DNA of 64,000 nucleotides from an uncultured Shimia sp. (GCF_947493595.1 NZ_CANLRL010000005.1:124001-188000); one strand, 5' to 3'; numbered from the stretch's first letter, positions 26,978-36,842 are shown. A program made the numbers and translations. Notes: generated from the sequence alone by a model not told the origin.

Positions 26978-27170
26978 TTCTCCCTCCCTTACTGCGTCTC
27001 CCGCCACTATGCGCCAGATTTGCGGAATCGCAAAATCAGGTTGGAGACACTGCGCAAACTGCGCCTGCCGTACCCGGCTTTCGAACGTTTGCATTCAATG
27101 TGGTCTTTCCCCTATGGCGCTAATCCGTTAAACGGCTTTCTGACCCTTATTTGACTGGCGGACCGACGCG

Positions 27171-29570
27171 ATGAAATTCACTCTTTCCTGGTTGAAAGAC
27201 CACCTTGAGACCGACGCAAGCGTTGACGATATTGTCGAAGCGCTCACCGACCTTGGCCTGGAAGTGGAAGATGTTTCCAATCCAGCTGAGCGGCTTGCTG
27301 ACTTTACGCTGGGCAAAGTTGTACACGCTGAGAAGCACCCGGACGCAGACAAGCTGCGGGTGTGCACGGTGGCCACTGATGAGGGCGAGCTGCAGATTAT
27401 TTGTGGCGCGCCCAACGCCCGTGAAGGCATCACCGTCGTTGTCTGTAAGCCAGGCATGTATATTCCCGGGCTGGGTATCACCATTTCCGTTGGTAAGATT
27501 CGTGGCGTGGAAAGCTATGGCATGATGGCCTCTGAGCGCGAACTGGAGCTGTCTGACGAGCATGACGGCATTATTGAGCTGCCGTCTGGCGAAGTCGGAG
27601 ACAAGTTTGTCGATTGGCTGGCGCAAAACGATCCGTCCAAAGTCGACACCATGATCGAGATTGCAATCACCCCCAACCGTCCGGATGCGCTGGGTGTGCG
27701 CGGTATTGCCTTGGATTTGGCTGCACGTGGTCTGGGCAAGATGAAACCTGCCAAGGCAGCCTCAATCAAGGGTGGCTTTGAAAGCCCCATCTCCATCGTG
27801 ATTGACGACAGCGCGGCCACAGAAGGCTGCGAAGTGTTTGCCGGCCGCCTGATCAAAGGTGTGAAAAATGGCCCGTCGCCACAATGGTTGCAGGATCGCC
27901 TGACCGCCATTGGTCTGCGTCCAATTTCGGCACTTGTGGACATCACCAACTTCTTCACCTTTGACCGCAACCGTCCGCTGCACGTGTTTGATGCGGATAA
28001 GGTCAAAGGCAACCTTCGTGTTCATCGCGCCGCAGGCGGCGAGATCCTCGTTGGTCTTGACGAGAAAGAGTACACGCTCAATGACGGCATGGTTGTCATC
28101 TCTGACGACGCAGGTGTCGAATCGATCGGCGGCATCATGGGCGGCCTGCCTACCGGATGCACCGCGGACACAACCAACGTCTTCCTGGAGGCCGCTGTTT
28201 GGGATCACATCCAAATCGCCTACACGGGTCGTGGTTTGAAAATCAACTCCGACGCCCGCTATCGCAACGAGCGTGGCATCGATCCGGCCTACAACATGCA
28301 AGCCATGGATGACGCGACACAGATGATTCTGGATCTCTGTGGCGGTGAGCCAAGCAACATTGTGACCGCAGGTGAAGTGCCTGATGTGTCGCGTGCCTAT
28401 AAGCTGGACACCGACCGTGTTCAGTCTCTTGTAGGCATGGAAATTCCTGCTGAGACGCAGCACGCCACGTTGGAAGCGCTTGGCTTCACCATCGAAGGCG
28501 ACATGGCCCATGTGCCAAGCTGGCGTCCGGATGTCCGCGGGTCCGCTGATCTGGTTGAAGAAGTGGCTCGCATTGCGTCGCTGACCAAACTGGAAGGTAA
28601 GCCACTGTCACGCATTTCTGCTGGCGTGCCTGAGCAGATCTTGTCGCCCATTCAGAAACGTGAACAAATCGCACGTCGTACAACTGCGAGCCTAGGTTAC
28701 AACGAATGTGTGACCTACAGCTTCATCGACAAAGCCGCAGCTGAACTCTTTGGCGGCGGCAGTGACGCAACCAAGCTGGAAAACCCGATTTCTAGCGAAA
28801 TGAGCCACATGCGCCCGTCCCTGCTGCCTGGGCTTTTGCAAGCTGCCGCCCGCAATCAGGCGCGCGGTTTCATGGATATGGCCCTGTTTGAATGCGGCGC
28901 GGTGTTCCACGGTGGCGAACCAGGTGAGCAGGAAAACCTGCTGACCGGCATTTTGGTAGGTCGCACCGTCGGCAAAGACATTCACGGTGAGAGCCGTGGC
29001 GTCGATATCTATGACGCCAAGGCCGACATGGAAGCGGTGATGAATGCGCTCGGCGCGCCAACCAAGCTGACCTACAACCGTGGTACCAATGGCTGGTGGC
29101 ATCCCGGCCGCAGTGCCAAAGTCGGCCTCGGTCCGAAAAAGGTCCTCGGTGCGTTTGGCGAAATTCACCCCAAAGTGCTGGATGCGCTGAACGTGAAAGG
29201 TCCGGTTGTGGCCTTTGCTATCCATACTGCAGAAATCCCGATGCCGCGGAAAAAGTCTGCGTCTAAGGGCGCTGTGACCATGGCTGACCTGCAAGCGGTT
29301 GAGCGTGACTTTGCCTTTGTGGTGGACGCTGATGTCGAAGCGTTGACGGTGGTCAATGCCGCCGCTGGCGTTGACAAGGCGCTGATTGAAGACGTTCGCG
29401 TCTTTGACGAGTTCATTGGCGGCGCACTTGGGGAAGGCAAAAAATCTCTCGCCATCACCGTGCGCCTACAGCCAACAGACAAGACGCTGAAAGAAGCCGA
29501 CATTGAGGCCGTAGCCGCCAAGATTGTCGCCAAAGTCAGCAAGGCCACCGGCGGTACGCTGCGTGGCTGA
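27171..29570 (+). CDS. pheT: Phenylalanine--tRNA ligase beta subunit
   Basis: A 799-residue subunit. Domains in order: an N-terminal MKFTLSWLKDHLETDASVDDI helix bundle, the EMAP/OB tRNA-binding domain (GKVVHAEKHPDADKLRVCTV and GAPNAREGITV), the B3/4 editing domain (residues about 210-380; RPLHVFDADKV), B5 (about 405-475), a catalytic-like core (GYNECVTYSFIDK, LLPGLLQAAARNQ), and the C-terminal ferredoxin-fold anticodon-binding domain (ERDFAFVVDADV, GEGKKSLAITVRLQ). It ends overlapping the next gene by eight bases. Confidence 0.97.
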   Translation: MKFTLSWLKDHLETDASVDDIVEALTDLGLEVEDVSNPAERLADFTLGKVVHAEKHPDADKLRVCTVATDEGELQIICGAPNAREGITVVVCKPGMYIPGLGITISVGKIRGVESYGMMASERELELSDEHDGIIELPSGEVGDKFVDWLAQNDPSKVDTMIEIAITPNRPDALGVRGIALDLAARGLGKMKPAKAASIKGGFESPISIVIDDSAATEGCEVFAGRLIKGVKNGPSPQWLQDRLTAIGLRPISALVDITNFFTFDRNRPLHVFDADKVKGNLRVHRAAGGEILVGLDEKEYTLNDGMVVISDDAGVESIGGIMGGLPTGCTADTTNVFLEAAVWDHIQIAYTGRGLKINSDARYRNERGIDPAYNMQAMDDATQMILDLCGGEPSNIVTAGEVPDVSRAYKLDTDRVQSLVGMEIPAETQHATLEALGFTIEGDMAHVPSWRPDVRGSADLVEEVARIASLTKLEGKPLSRISAGVPEQILSPIQKREQIARRTTASLGYNECVTYSFIDKAAAELFGGGSDATKLENPISSEMSHMRPSLLPGLLQAAARNQARGFMDMALFECGAVFHGGEPGEQENLLTGILVGRTVGKDIHGESRGVDIYDAKADMEAVMNALGAPTKLTYNRGTNGWWHPGRSAKVGLGPKKVLGAFGEIHPKVLDALNVKGPVVAFAIHTAEIPMPRKKSASKGAVTMADLQAVERDFAFVVDADVEALTVVNAAAGVDKALIEDVRVFDEFIGGALGEGKKSLAITVRLQPTDKTLKEADIEAVAAKIVAKVSKATGGTLRG

Positions 29571-29997
29571 TGCAACACAGCCGCGTCTGGCGCGGGCTGA
29601 AGAGGCCCCTGCCATCACGCGGCTGATTGATGCCGCCTACCAACCCTATCGTGATCAAAATATCGCTCTGCCGGATGTCTCCGGCGGAGTAGCTGACGCC
29701 ATTGGCAACGGGCAGGTCTGGGTGATGGACGACCTTACGGGCGTCCTCATGATCTCGACCACACCGCCGACCGCGCACCTGATGAATGTGGCCGTGGCCG
29801 CCCAAGCGCGGGGGCGCGGCCTTGGTGGGGTGTTGATCCGATTTGCCTTGAAGCTGGCTCAAAACGCTGGCTGCGAAAACATCGCCTTGGCGACGCATGT
29901 GGATATGCCGGACAATATCGCGCTCTACACTCATCTGGGCTGGCAAGAGACTGAGCGCGATGAGAGCCGCTTGAGAATGCTGCGTCCACTTCCCTAA
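29563..29997 (+). CDS. GNAT family N-acetyltransferase
   Basis: A 144-residue acetyltransferase. HLMNVAVAAQARGRGLGGVLIRFALKLA contains the acetyl-CoA motif (ARGRGLGG), and NIALYTHLGWQETERDE is the usual C-terminal strand. The GTG at 29563 overlaps the pheT stop (GTGGCTGA), implying translational coupling; the open frame reaches to 29524. The substrate is unknown. Its last four bases overlap the convergent LysR gene. Confidence 0.8.
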   Translation: MADATQPRLARAEEAPAITRLIDAAYQPYRDQNIALPDVSGGVADAIGNGQVWVMDDLTGVLMISTTPPTAHLMNVAVAAQARGRGLGGVLIRFALKLAQNAGCENIALATHVDMPDNIALYTHLGWQETERDESRLRMLRPLP

Positions 29998-30884
29998 GTT
30001 TCAGTCAGGTGATCAGCCAGCGTGTCAAACACCAGACGTATGCGGCGACTGGTATGCAGCTCGCGGTGCGTGGTCAGCCAAATTGGGAAGACGATAGGGG
30101 CCAAATCGGGCAAAATCCGCTCAATGCCAGGCGTGGTGTCCGCCACATCGTCAGCCATGGGTGCGATACCAAACCCCTGCTTGCACATTTCCCAGGCCAC
30201 CAGCCCGCTGTCTGATCCGGTGCGGAAGTTATCCAGATCAATCGGGAATCCCATCGGTTTGAGATACTCCAACATGCGCGGCACGTCACCGGAGCCAATA
30301 AAATCATGGTTTTTGAGATCGGCCACCGTTTTCGGGTGTCCACGCAGGTCCAGATACTCCGTCGACGCATAGAAATATCCCTTCGCCTCCCGCACAAGCC
30401 GCGCGATCAAATCCGGTTGCTCCGGACGCACATGGCGTATGGCGATGTCCGCTTCGCGCCGCATGAGATCCTGCACATCGTCTGACGCAACCACGTCTAT
30501 GATCAAACGTGGGGCTTTGGCACGTAAATCCCGCAAAATCGGCGGCAGGAGGTGGACCGAATAAACATCCGACGCGGTGATGGCCACGCGTCCCTCAACA
30601 TCCTGATTTTGCCCCGATGCCACCAATGCCACCCGATCGGCGGCTTCCCGCATGGCGCGGACATGTTCGAGCAGCTCTCCGCCCGCGACGGTCAACTCTA
30701 GTGTTCTGCCGACCCGCTCAAACAGCATCACACCCAAGTCTTCTTCCAAGGCTGCAACTTGACGCCCCAAAGTCGGCTGGGTCTGGCCAAGCTGACGCGC
30801 AGCCGCAGACAACGAGCCCTCCTCTGCCGTGGTCAAAAACGCGCGGATGTGGTTCCAGTCAAAGGTGGTTTTGGGATCAATCAT
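29994..30884 (-). CDS. LysR family transcriptional regulator
   Basis: A 296-residue LTTR. The N-terminal helix-turn-helix is clear: FLTTAEEGSLSAAARQLGQTQPTLGRQVAALEEDLG with the recognition helix at about residues 20-45. The periplasmic-binding-like effector domain follows (GRVAITASDVYSVHLLPPIL, VRPEQPDLIARLV). It is divergent from a methyltransferase gene with 86 bases between start codons, the usual layout for an LTTR and its target. The effector is unknown. Confidence 0.88.
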   Translation of the reverse strand: MIDPKTTFDWNHIRAFLTTAEEGSLSAAARQLGQTQPTLGRQVAALEEDLGVMLFERVGRTLELTVAGGELLEHVRAMREAADRVALVASGQNQDVEGRVAITASDVYSVHLLPPILRDLRAKAPRLIIDVVASDDVQDLMRREADIAIRHVRPEQPDLIARLVREAKGYFYASTEYLDLRGHPKTVADLKNHDFIGSGDVPRMLEYLKPMGFPIDLDNFRTGSDSGLVAWEMCKQGFGIAPMADDVADTTPGIERILPDLAPIVFPIWLTTHRELHTSRRIRLVFDTLADHLTET

Positions 30885-30970
30885 GCAAATACGTATATCA
30901 ACACTGCGAATTTCGGCAATTTATATTGCATTTCCGCATGGGTATCTATGTCCTTGAAAGGAGAACAGCC

Positions 30971-31603
30971 ATGCAAGCAGCAGCAAAGTTTTGGGATGGG
31001 GTGGCACAGAAATACGCCAAGTCCACCATCAGTGACATGCAATCGTATGAGTATACGCTGGGGCGGACACGGTCCTACCTCAAAGAGACCGACGTGGTGA
31101 TGGAGCTTGGCTGTGGCACGGCGTCCACGGCTATCCAACTTGCAGACTCCGTATCCGAATTGGTGGCAACAGATGTCTCCGGCGGCATGTTGGAAGTTGG
31201 CCGGGAACGGGTCAGCGAAGCAGGTGCCAAGAACATCCGTTTGGTTCAAGCCACTCCGGAGAGCGCACCGGAAGGTCCTTTTGATGTGGTATTGGCGCAC
31301 AATCTGATCCACCTTCTTGAGGATGGTGACAGTGCCGTAGCTGAGGTTGCCAAACGCGTGAAGCCGGGCGGATTGTTCATCAGCAAAACTCCGTGCCTGA
31401 GCGAGAACATGCAGTCGATCAAATTTCGGCTGATGAAAACCGCAATTCCATTGATGCAATTCTTTGGCAAAGCCCCTTTTGTGCGGTTCTTTTCCATTGC
31501 TGAACTGGAGCGTTCGATCACGAACGCAGGCTTCCGGATCATCGAAAGCGGAAACTTTCCCGCCGATCCACCCAGCCGCTACCTTGTCGCGCGCAAGCTT
31601 TGA
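30971..31603 (+). CDS. Class I SAM-dependent methyltransferase
   Basis: A 210-residue methyltransferase. MQAAAKFWDGVAQKYAKSTIS resembles phospholipid/quinone methyltransferases; VVMELGCGTASTAIQLAD is motif I, ELVATDVSGGMLEVGRERV holds the ribose-binding Asp, FDVVLAHNLIHLL is motif IV and VKPGGLFISKTPC motif VI. The substrate is unknown, possibly a small metabolite or lipid. The ATG is preceded by AAAGGAGA. It is divergent from a LysR gene that may regulate it. Confidence 0.85.
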   Translation: MQAAAKFWDGVAQKYAKSTISDMQSYEYTLGRTRSYLKETDVVMELGCGTASTAIQLADSVSELVATDVSGGMLEVGRERVSEAGAKNIRLVQATPESAPEGPFDVVLAHNLIHLLEDGDSAVAEVAKRVKPGGLFISKTPCLSENMQSIKFRLMKTAIPLMQFFGKAPFVRFFSIAELERSITNAGFRIIESGNFPADPPSRYLVARKL

Positions 31604-31694
31604 ACACTTGTGTTTGAAACTGCTTCAAGTCGTGAGGGATTGGAGCAAGACGCCGGACAGGCTATGACCTTGCGCAAGCAAGAGAGGATACCCC

Positions 31695-32147
31695 ATGAGC
31701 CTAAACGTCTACCTGTCCGGCGAAATTCACACTGACTGGCGTGAACAAATCATCGAGGGCGCCGCCGACCTCGATGTCAGCTTCAACAGCCCTGTGACCA
31801 ACCACGCCGCGTCCGATGATTGCGGCGTTGCCATTTTGGGCGCCGAAGAGAACAAGTATTGGCACGACCACAAAGGCGCGATGGTGAACGCCATTCGCAC
31901 CCGCAAAGGCATCGAAGATGCGGATGTGGTTGTGGTGCGGTTTGGCGAAAAATATCGCCAGTGGAACGCGGCCTTTGATGCGGGGTATGCCGCGGCGCTT
32001 GGCAAATCGATCATCGTATTGTCGTTACCCGATCAGCAACACGCGCTCAAAGAAGTGCATGCGGCGGCCCTGGCTGTGGCAGAAGAACCCGCGCAGGTTG
32101 TTGAAATCCTGCGCTACGTTCTGACAAGCGAACTGCCAAAAGGCTAA
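31695..32147 (+). CDS. YtoQ family protein
   Basis: A 150-residue protein with the nucleoside-2-deoxyribosyltransferase-like YtoQ pattern: LNVYLSGEIHTDWREQIIEGA at the N-terminus, FNSPVTNHAASDDCGVAILG, NAIRTRKGIEDADVVVVRFGEKYRQWNAAFDAGYAAALGKSII. The motif of a Rossmann-like sheet with D-A-D and E-x-G-x-A elements supports nucleotide or sugar binding, but no reaction is established for YtoQ. ATG preceded by AGAGGA. Confidence 0.85.
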   Translation: MSLNVYLSGEIHTDWREQIIEGAADLDVSFNSPVTNHAASDDCGVAILGAEENKYWHDHKGAMVNAIRTRKGIEDADVVVVRFGEKYRQWNAAFDAGYAAALGKSIIVLSLPDQQHALKEVHAAALAVAEEPAQVVEILRYVLTSELPKG

Positions 32148-32240
32148 GTCCGTAGAGCGGTGGCTGCGCACTGACGTCGCGTTAGCCTTGCTTGGCGAAA
32201 ACGCCCCCTCCTAGGCTAAGTTTCAGCACAGGAGGGTGGC

Positions 32241-33845
32241 ATGGAATTTGACTACATCATCGTCGGCGGTGGGTCCGCTGGCTGTGTGCTTGCCGCGCGC
32301 CTAAGCGAAGACCCCAACACCACAGTTTGCTTGGTCGAGGCTGGTGGCAAAGGCGAAAGCATCTTTATTCGCGCACCGGCATTGATCGCTGCAATGATTT
32401 CTGGCCGGCCCAAAATCAACAACTGGGCGCTCAAGACGGTTCCGCAGAAACAGCTAAACAATCGTCGCGGCTTTCAACCGCGCGGCAAGGCCTTGGGCGG
32501 CAGTTCAGCGATCAATGCAATGCTCTATGTTCGGGGCCATAAATCCGACTATGATGAATGGGCGCAACTTGGCTGTGAAGGATGGGACTGGGAGAGTGTG
32601 CTTCCCTATTTCAAAAAATCCGAGGGCAACCAAAGAGGCGCCGACGATCTGCACGGAGACAGTGGGCCACTTCAGGTTGGCGACCAAGCTGAACCGCGCG
32701 CCATTAATGATGCCTTTATCGCAGCCTGCAACGCCCATCAAATTCGCACTACCACTGATTTTAATGGACCCGAACAGGAAGGCGCCGGGCATTATCAAGT
32801 CACGCAATTCTTTGACGGCCCTCACAAGGGCGAGCGCTGCTCGGCTGCGGCGGCGTACTTGCGTGATAGCCTGCATCGGCCAAATTTGACGGTCTACACC
32901 AAAACGCTGGCGCGCAAGGTGCTCATGGAAAAGAGCCGTGCGGTTGGCTTGGAGATTGAACGCAAGGGACAGGTTGAGGCGCTCAAGGCCAAAAAGGAGG
33001 TCATTGTTTCCAGCGGGGCGTTTGGCTCGCCTCAACTTCTGTTGTTATCGGGTATTGGGCCTCGAGAGGAGGTCGAGAAACACGGCATCACCTTGGTGCA
33101 TGAATTGCCCGGCGTAGGACAAAACCTACAAGATCACCTCGACCACATCCTGAGCTATCGCAACAAAAAGAAGGACACCGTTGGCCTGACACCCTCCGGC
33201 TTAGCAAAAATGACCAAGGCGGCATTGCGCTGGCGAAAAACCGGGACTGGGCTATTTGCCTCTCCATTTGCCGAAAGCGGCGCGTTTTTCAAAACTGATC
33301 CGAGCCTAGAGAAGCCCGACATTCAGCTGCATTTTGTGGTGGGCATTGTCGACGACCATAACCGTAAGATGCACCTGCCATATGGCTATAGTTGTCATGT
33401 ATGTGTGCTGCGTCCGTATAGTCGAGGAACCGTCACCCTGCGCTCCGCCGATCCAGACAAGCCGCCGAAGATTGACCCAAAGTTCCTGGAAGATGAGCGC
33501 GATTTGCAGGTGATGAAAAAAGCGATCAAGACGCTCGACAGCATCATGGAAGACACTGCGCTCGAAGATTGGCGTGGTGCGCGCTACTACAAACACGATG
33601 GGTCAGATGCCGCTTGGGAGGCAGATATACGCGCCCGTGCAGACACGATTTACCATCCGGTTGGCACCTGCAAAATGGGAACCGATGAGATGGCTGTGGT
33701 TGACACTCAGTGCCGCGTTCGAGGGATGGAGGGGCTGCGGGTTGTGGATGCGTCTGTCATGCCCACGTTGATTGGCGGCAATACCAACGCCCCCACCATT
33801 ATGATGGGCGAAAAGATCGCGGACCTCATCCGCACCAGCACTTAG
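32241..33845 (+). CDS. GMC family FAD-dependent oxidoreductase (choline/alcohol dehydrogenase-like)
   Basis: A 534-residue flavoprotein. Residues 5-35 are the FAD dinucleotide fold ([21 protein letters not shown] ... VEAGG). [20 protein letters not shown] is GMC signature 1, and [21 protein letters not shown] is signature 2. The C-terminal [13 protein letters not shown] carries the catalytic His and [17 protein letters not shown] the Asn/flavin contact. It oxidises an alcohol or choline-like substrate; no betB, betI or transporter is adjacent, so the substrate is open. A second GMC gene lies at 40495. ATG preceded by AGGAGG. Confidence 0.92.
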   Translation: MEFDYIIVGGGSAGCVLAARLSEDPNTTVCLVEAGGKGESIFIRAPALIAAMISGRPKINNWALKTVPQKQLNNRRGFQPRGKALGGSSAINAMLYVRGHKSDYDEWAQLGCEGWDWESVLPYFKKSEGNQRGADDLHGDSGPLQVGDQAEPRAINDAFIAACNAHQIRTTTDFNGPEQEGAGHYQVTQFFDGPHKGERCSAAAAYLRDSLHRPNLTVYTKTLARKVLMEKSRAVGLEIERKGQVEALKAKKEVIVSSGAFGSPQLLLLSGIGPREEVEKHGITLVHELPGVGQNLQDHLDHILSYRNKKKDTVGLTPSGLAKMTKAALRWRKTGTGLFASPFAESGAFFKTDPSLEKPDIQLHFVVGIVDDHNRKMHLPYGYSCHVCVLRPYSRGTVTLRSADPDKPPKIDPKFLEDERDLQVMKKAIKTLDSIMEDTALEDWRGARYYKHDGSDAAWEADIRARADTIYHPVGTCKMGTDEMAVVDTQCRVRGMEGLRVVDASVMPTLIGGNTNAPTIMMGEKIADLIRTST

Positions 33846-33847
33846 CA

Positions 33848-33874
33848 AGGGGAGCTTCAGCTCCCCTCGTTTTA
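33848..33874. terminator. Terminator between convergent GMC and GST genes
   Basis: A stem AGGGGAGCT/AGCTCCCCT with a 2-base loop is followed by CGTTTTATT on the plus strand, immediately after the GMC stop. Confidence 0.85.
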
Positions 33875-34579
33875 TTAGGTCGGAACGGCTGGTGTTTTCA
33901 GGCCAACCTGCACCGCTGGCCGCGCCAGAAACCGATCAAGATACGCATTTACGTTGGGGTAGTCGCCCCATCCAACCGCTTCTTTGGCACCATAGTAGTC
34001 CAAAGCACGCAACCACGGCGCGGTGGCGATATCTGCGATCGAATAGCTGCCGGTGATCCAGTCGCGACCCTCCAGCTGCTTTTCCAGAACAGACAGAAGA
34101 CGTTTTGCCTCGTTTTGGTACCGCTCACGTGGCCGGGGGTCTTCGATCTCTGCACCCGCAAATTTGGTAAAGAACCCCAGCTGACCAAACATCGGACCCA
34201 CGCCTGCCATCTGAAACATGACCCACTGGATGGCTTCATATTTTTCGGCCGGTGTGCTCCCAATCAATTTGCCGGTTTTTTCAGCCAGATAGATCAGGAT
34301 AGCCCCGCTTTCAAACAAGCTCAGCGGCTGCCCATCCGGGCCATCAGGATCAATGATAGCAGGGATTTTGTTGTTTGGATTCAGCGCCAAAAACTCTGCG
34401 CTTTTGACATCTGCATCACTCAAGGTGACCAAATGCGCCTCATAGGGCAGGCCAGTTTCCTCCAGCATGATGGACACCTTCACACCGTTGGGCGTTGGGA
34501 AAGCATAAAGCTGCAAAACACTTGGGTCTTTTGCCGCCCAGCGGCTGTTGATCGGGTGGTCCGTGACGGTTGTCATCAT
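33875..34579 (-). CDS. Glutathione S-transferase, Nu/YfcG-like
   Basis: A 234-residue GST. The thioredoxin-fold half has LYAFPTPNGVKVSIMLEETGLPYE, where TPNGxK is the Nu-class active-site loop, NPNNKIPAI with the cis-Pro, and LFESGAILIYLAEK. The helical half contains GSYSIADIATAPWLRAL with the capping motif. Close kin of E. coli YfcG/YghU have disulfide-bond reductase activity. A related gene lies at 42887. The start ATG at 34579 or the next codon is possible. Confidence 0.88.
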   Translation of the reverse strand: MMTTVTDHPINSRWAAKDPSVLQLYAFPTPNGVKVSIMLEETGLPYEAHLVTLSDADVKSAEFLALNPNNKIPAIIDPDGPDGQPLSLFESGAILIYLAEKTGKLIGSTPAEKYEAIQWVMFQMAGVGPMFGQLGFFTKFAGAEIEDPRPRERYQNEAKRLLSVLEKQLEGRDWITGSYSIADIATAPWLRALDYYGAKEAVGWGDYPNVNAYLDRFLARPAVQVGLKTPAVPT

Positions 34580-34732
34580 TTCTCTCCTGTTGCGCGTTAG
34601 GGGATAGATAAGGGCTTTTTCCCATCACACCACCGCGCTATTCGTGCGAATCAGAGCATATACCTGTGCGTAAGTGCAGAGTAAGCTCATCAAATAACGC
34701 CCAAAAAGGGCACGTTAACCGGGGGAAGTCCG

Positions 34733-35539
34733 TTGGAATCCATTGTAGAACAGGCACAGGGCTTTGGCCCCTTGCTGATCACCGCAGCCAAAGCTTTGGT
34801 TGTCTTGATTATTGGTTGGATGGTCGCAGGTGCCGTTAGTCGCATGGTGCGTAACCGTGTCAACAACACACCAGAAATTGATGCGACACTTGGCAACTTT
34901 GCCGCCAGCATCGTGCGCTGGGTCATCTTGTTGATGGTGCTGGTTGCCATCTTGGGTATCTTTGGCATCGAAGCCACGTCGCTTGTCGCCATGATGGGCG
35001 CCGCCACATTGGCTATCGGCCTGGCGTTGCAAGGCACGCTCGCAGACCTTGCGGCTGGCTTCATGCTCATCCTCTTCCGTCCTTACAAAATTGGGCAATA
35101 TGTTGATGTTGGCGGCACCGCTGGCACGGTTGTTGACCTGAACCTGTTTGTCACCGAATTGGTCACCCCGGACAATGTTCAGATCATCATCCCAAATGGC
35201 CAAGCTTGGGGATCTGTCATCACCAACTTCTCTGCACATGAAACCCGCCGTGTGGATGTGGTGTTTGGCATTGATTACGGTGACGACGCCGAAAAAGCCA
35301 AACAGATCATTTTGGACACAGCCAACGCGGACGAACGCGTGCTGAAAGACCCGGAAGCCTGGGCCCGCGTGACCAATCTGGGCGACAGCTCGGTGGATAT
35401 CACCATGCGCGTTTGGTGTGTGGCGGACGATTTCTGGGAACTGAAGTTTGGCCTGACGCAGGCGATCAAAGAAGCCTTCGACAAAGACGGCATTTCGATC
35501 CCATACCCACACACCGTGGAAATCAAGCGCGAAGCTTAA
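34733..35539 (+). CDS. Small-conductance mechanosensitive channel, MscS family
   Basis: A 268-residue channel protein. Three membrane helices occupy residues about 12-105, the third containing the pore-lining Gly/Ala pattern (LVAMMGAATLAIGLALQGTLADLAAGFMLI), followed by FRPYKIGQYVDVGGTAGTV of the beta domain and IIPNGQAWGSVITNFS, then the alpha/beta vestibule. It releases solutes under hypo-osmotic shock. The start appears to be TTG at 34733, preceded by GGGGGAAG; no ATG lies in a suitable position. A clear terminator follows. Confidence 0.93.
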   Translation: MESIVEQAQGFGPLLITAAKALVVLIIGWMVAGAVSRMVRNRVNNTPEIDATLGNFAASIVRWVILLMVLVAILGIFGIEATSLVAMMGAATLAIGLALQGTLADLAAGFMLILFRPYKIGQYVDVGGTAGTVVDLNLFVTELVTPDNVQIIIPNGQAWGSVITNFSAHETRRVDVVFGIDYGDDAEKAKQIILDTANADERVLKDPEAWARVTNLGDSSVDITMRVWCVADDFWELKFGLTQAIKEAFDKDGISIPYPHTVEIKREA

Positions 35540-35555
35540 CGCTTCCAAGCGTTGG

Positions 35556-35583
35556 AAAGGCGGCCAAAGGGCCGCCTTTTTTG
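35556..35583 (+). terminator. Rho-independent terminator of the mscS-like gene
   Basis: A stem AAAGGCGGCC/GGCCGCCTTT with loop AAAG, followed by TTTTG. It sits 17 bases past the stop at 35539 and just outside the stop of the convergent DUF1330 gene. Confidence 0.9.
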
Positions 35584-35589
35584 TTTGCG

Positions 35590-35871
35590 CTACAAAAGCG
35601 TGATTGTGGAACTGCCAGAACCTTCACGCAAGGCATGCACTTCCTTCAACTCCGGATCATCGATCCAAGCTTTAGCCGCGGCGCGATCAGGAAAAGTCAG
35701 GATCACAGCAACACTAGGCGCTTTCTCAGGCCCCTCGATCACTTCGGCTTCTTTGGACACCTCCAGAGGGGCGCCACCGTGTTTCTTGAGGGCTTCTCCT
35801 GCTCGCTCACGATAAGCGGCAAAGCTGTCTGGGTTGGTGATGGCAAGATTGACAAAAGCATAAGCGGTCAT
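35590..35871 (-). CDS. DUF1330 domain-containing protein
   Basis: A 93-residue ferredoxin-fold (dimeric alpha/beta barrel) protein: TAYAFVNLAITNPDSFAAYRE, HGGAPLEVSKEAEVIEG, SVAVILTFPDRAAAKAWIDDPE. These are the conserved blocks of DUF1330, whose function is not established. The frame extends 14 codons further up, but the ATG at 35871 has GGAGAA upstream. It is divergent from a LysR regulator gene with 95 bases between start codons and may be its target. Confidence 0.87.
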   Translation of the reverse strand: MTAYAFVNLAITNPDSFAAYRERAGEALKKHGGAPLEVSKEAEVIEGPEKAPSVAVILTFPDRAAAKAWIDDPELKEVHALREGSGSSTITLL

Positions 35872-35966
35872 GGTGTTCTCCTTGATTGTACCTGCCATAC
35901 CTAAGCGATCCATCCTGGCAAAAAACGATCATTGATGAACAAGCGCTGTGCAAATATTGTCAGGGC

Positions 35967-36842
35967 ATGTTGAACTGGGATGACCTCAAATTTGTACTGG
36001 AAACCGCACGCAATGGCGGGACCAGCGGCGCGGCCCGCACCTTGGGTGTGAACCACGCCACCGTAGCGCGGCGCATCACGTCCGCGGAGGAGGCTCTTGG
36101 GACGCGGCTATTTGATCGCCTGGCCAGCGGGTATGTCCCAACAGAAGCTGGCTTAGAAGCGGTTCGCACTGCCGAAGCGATGTCCGGCTTAGAACGTGGA
36201 TTAGATCGACAGATAGCGGCACGTGATACAACGGTCAGCGGGCCACTGAAGGTCACCGCCTCTGAACTGATCATTGAACGCGTTCTGGCCCCAATTGTCG
36301 CCGATTTTGTCACTGACCATCCAGAAATTGACCTGACGCTGCTGGCCACAAACGACACGCTCAATCTGGCGCGGCGGGAGGCTGATGTTGCAATACGGTT
36401 TGCCAAAACCCCCCCGGACACATTGGTGGGGCGACGGTTATTTGATCTGAAAGGAGCTGTTTATGCCAACTGTGATGTGTTGGCGCGAGACCAAGGCGGC
36501 GCGGCGCCTTTGGACTGGGTCCGATTTGCCCATTGGCCAGGACCACCCGCCGAAATCAAAGCTGTACGGCCCAACTTAAACACACGATTGACCGTAGATG
36601 ACATGAGCGCTGCCATCGGTGCGACCCGTGCGGGCATAGGGGCAACACGCATGGCCTGCTTCTTGGGGGACACCGATCCGATGTTGGCCCGCGTACCGGA
36701 CCTGCCGCTGTTTACGCAGGCCCCGCTTTGGATTTTGACCCACGCGGATCTGCGGCGCGTGCCACGTGTGCGGGCGTTCACAGAGTTCGCCGCAGCGCGC
36801 TTAAAGGCGCTGCAGCCATTGTTTGAGGGCGAAACCGCTTAA
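35967..36842 (+). CDS. LysR family transcriptional regulator
   Basis: A 291-residue LTTR. The helix-turn-helix is at residues about 18-45 (SGAARTLGVNHATVARRITSAEEALGTRLFDR), the variant typical of roseobacter regulators that begin MLNWDDLKF. The effector domain shows LKVTASELIIERVLAPIVADF and LARREADVAIRFAK. It is divergent from the DUF1330 gene, and its end overlaps the convergent ald gene by four bases. Frame open to 35886; ATG at 35967 chosen from family N-termini. Confidence 0.88.
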   Translation: MLNWDDLKFVLETARNGGTSGAARTLGVNHATVARRITSAEEALGTRLFDRLASGYVPTEAGLEAVRTAEAMSGLERGLDRQIAARDTTVSGPLKVTASELIIERVLAPIVADFVTDHPEIDLTLLATNDTLNLARREADVAIRFAKTPPDTLVGRRLFDLKGAVYANCDVLARDQGGAAPLDWVRFAHWPGPPAEIKAVRPNLNTRLTVDDMSAAIGATRAGIGATRMACFLGDTDPMLARVPDLPLFTQAPLWILTHADLRRVPRVRAFTEFAAARLKALQPLFEGETA

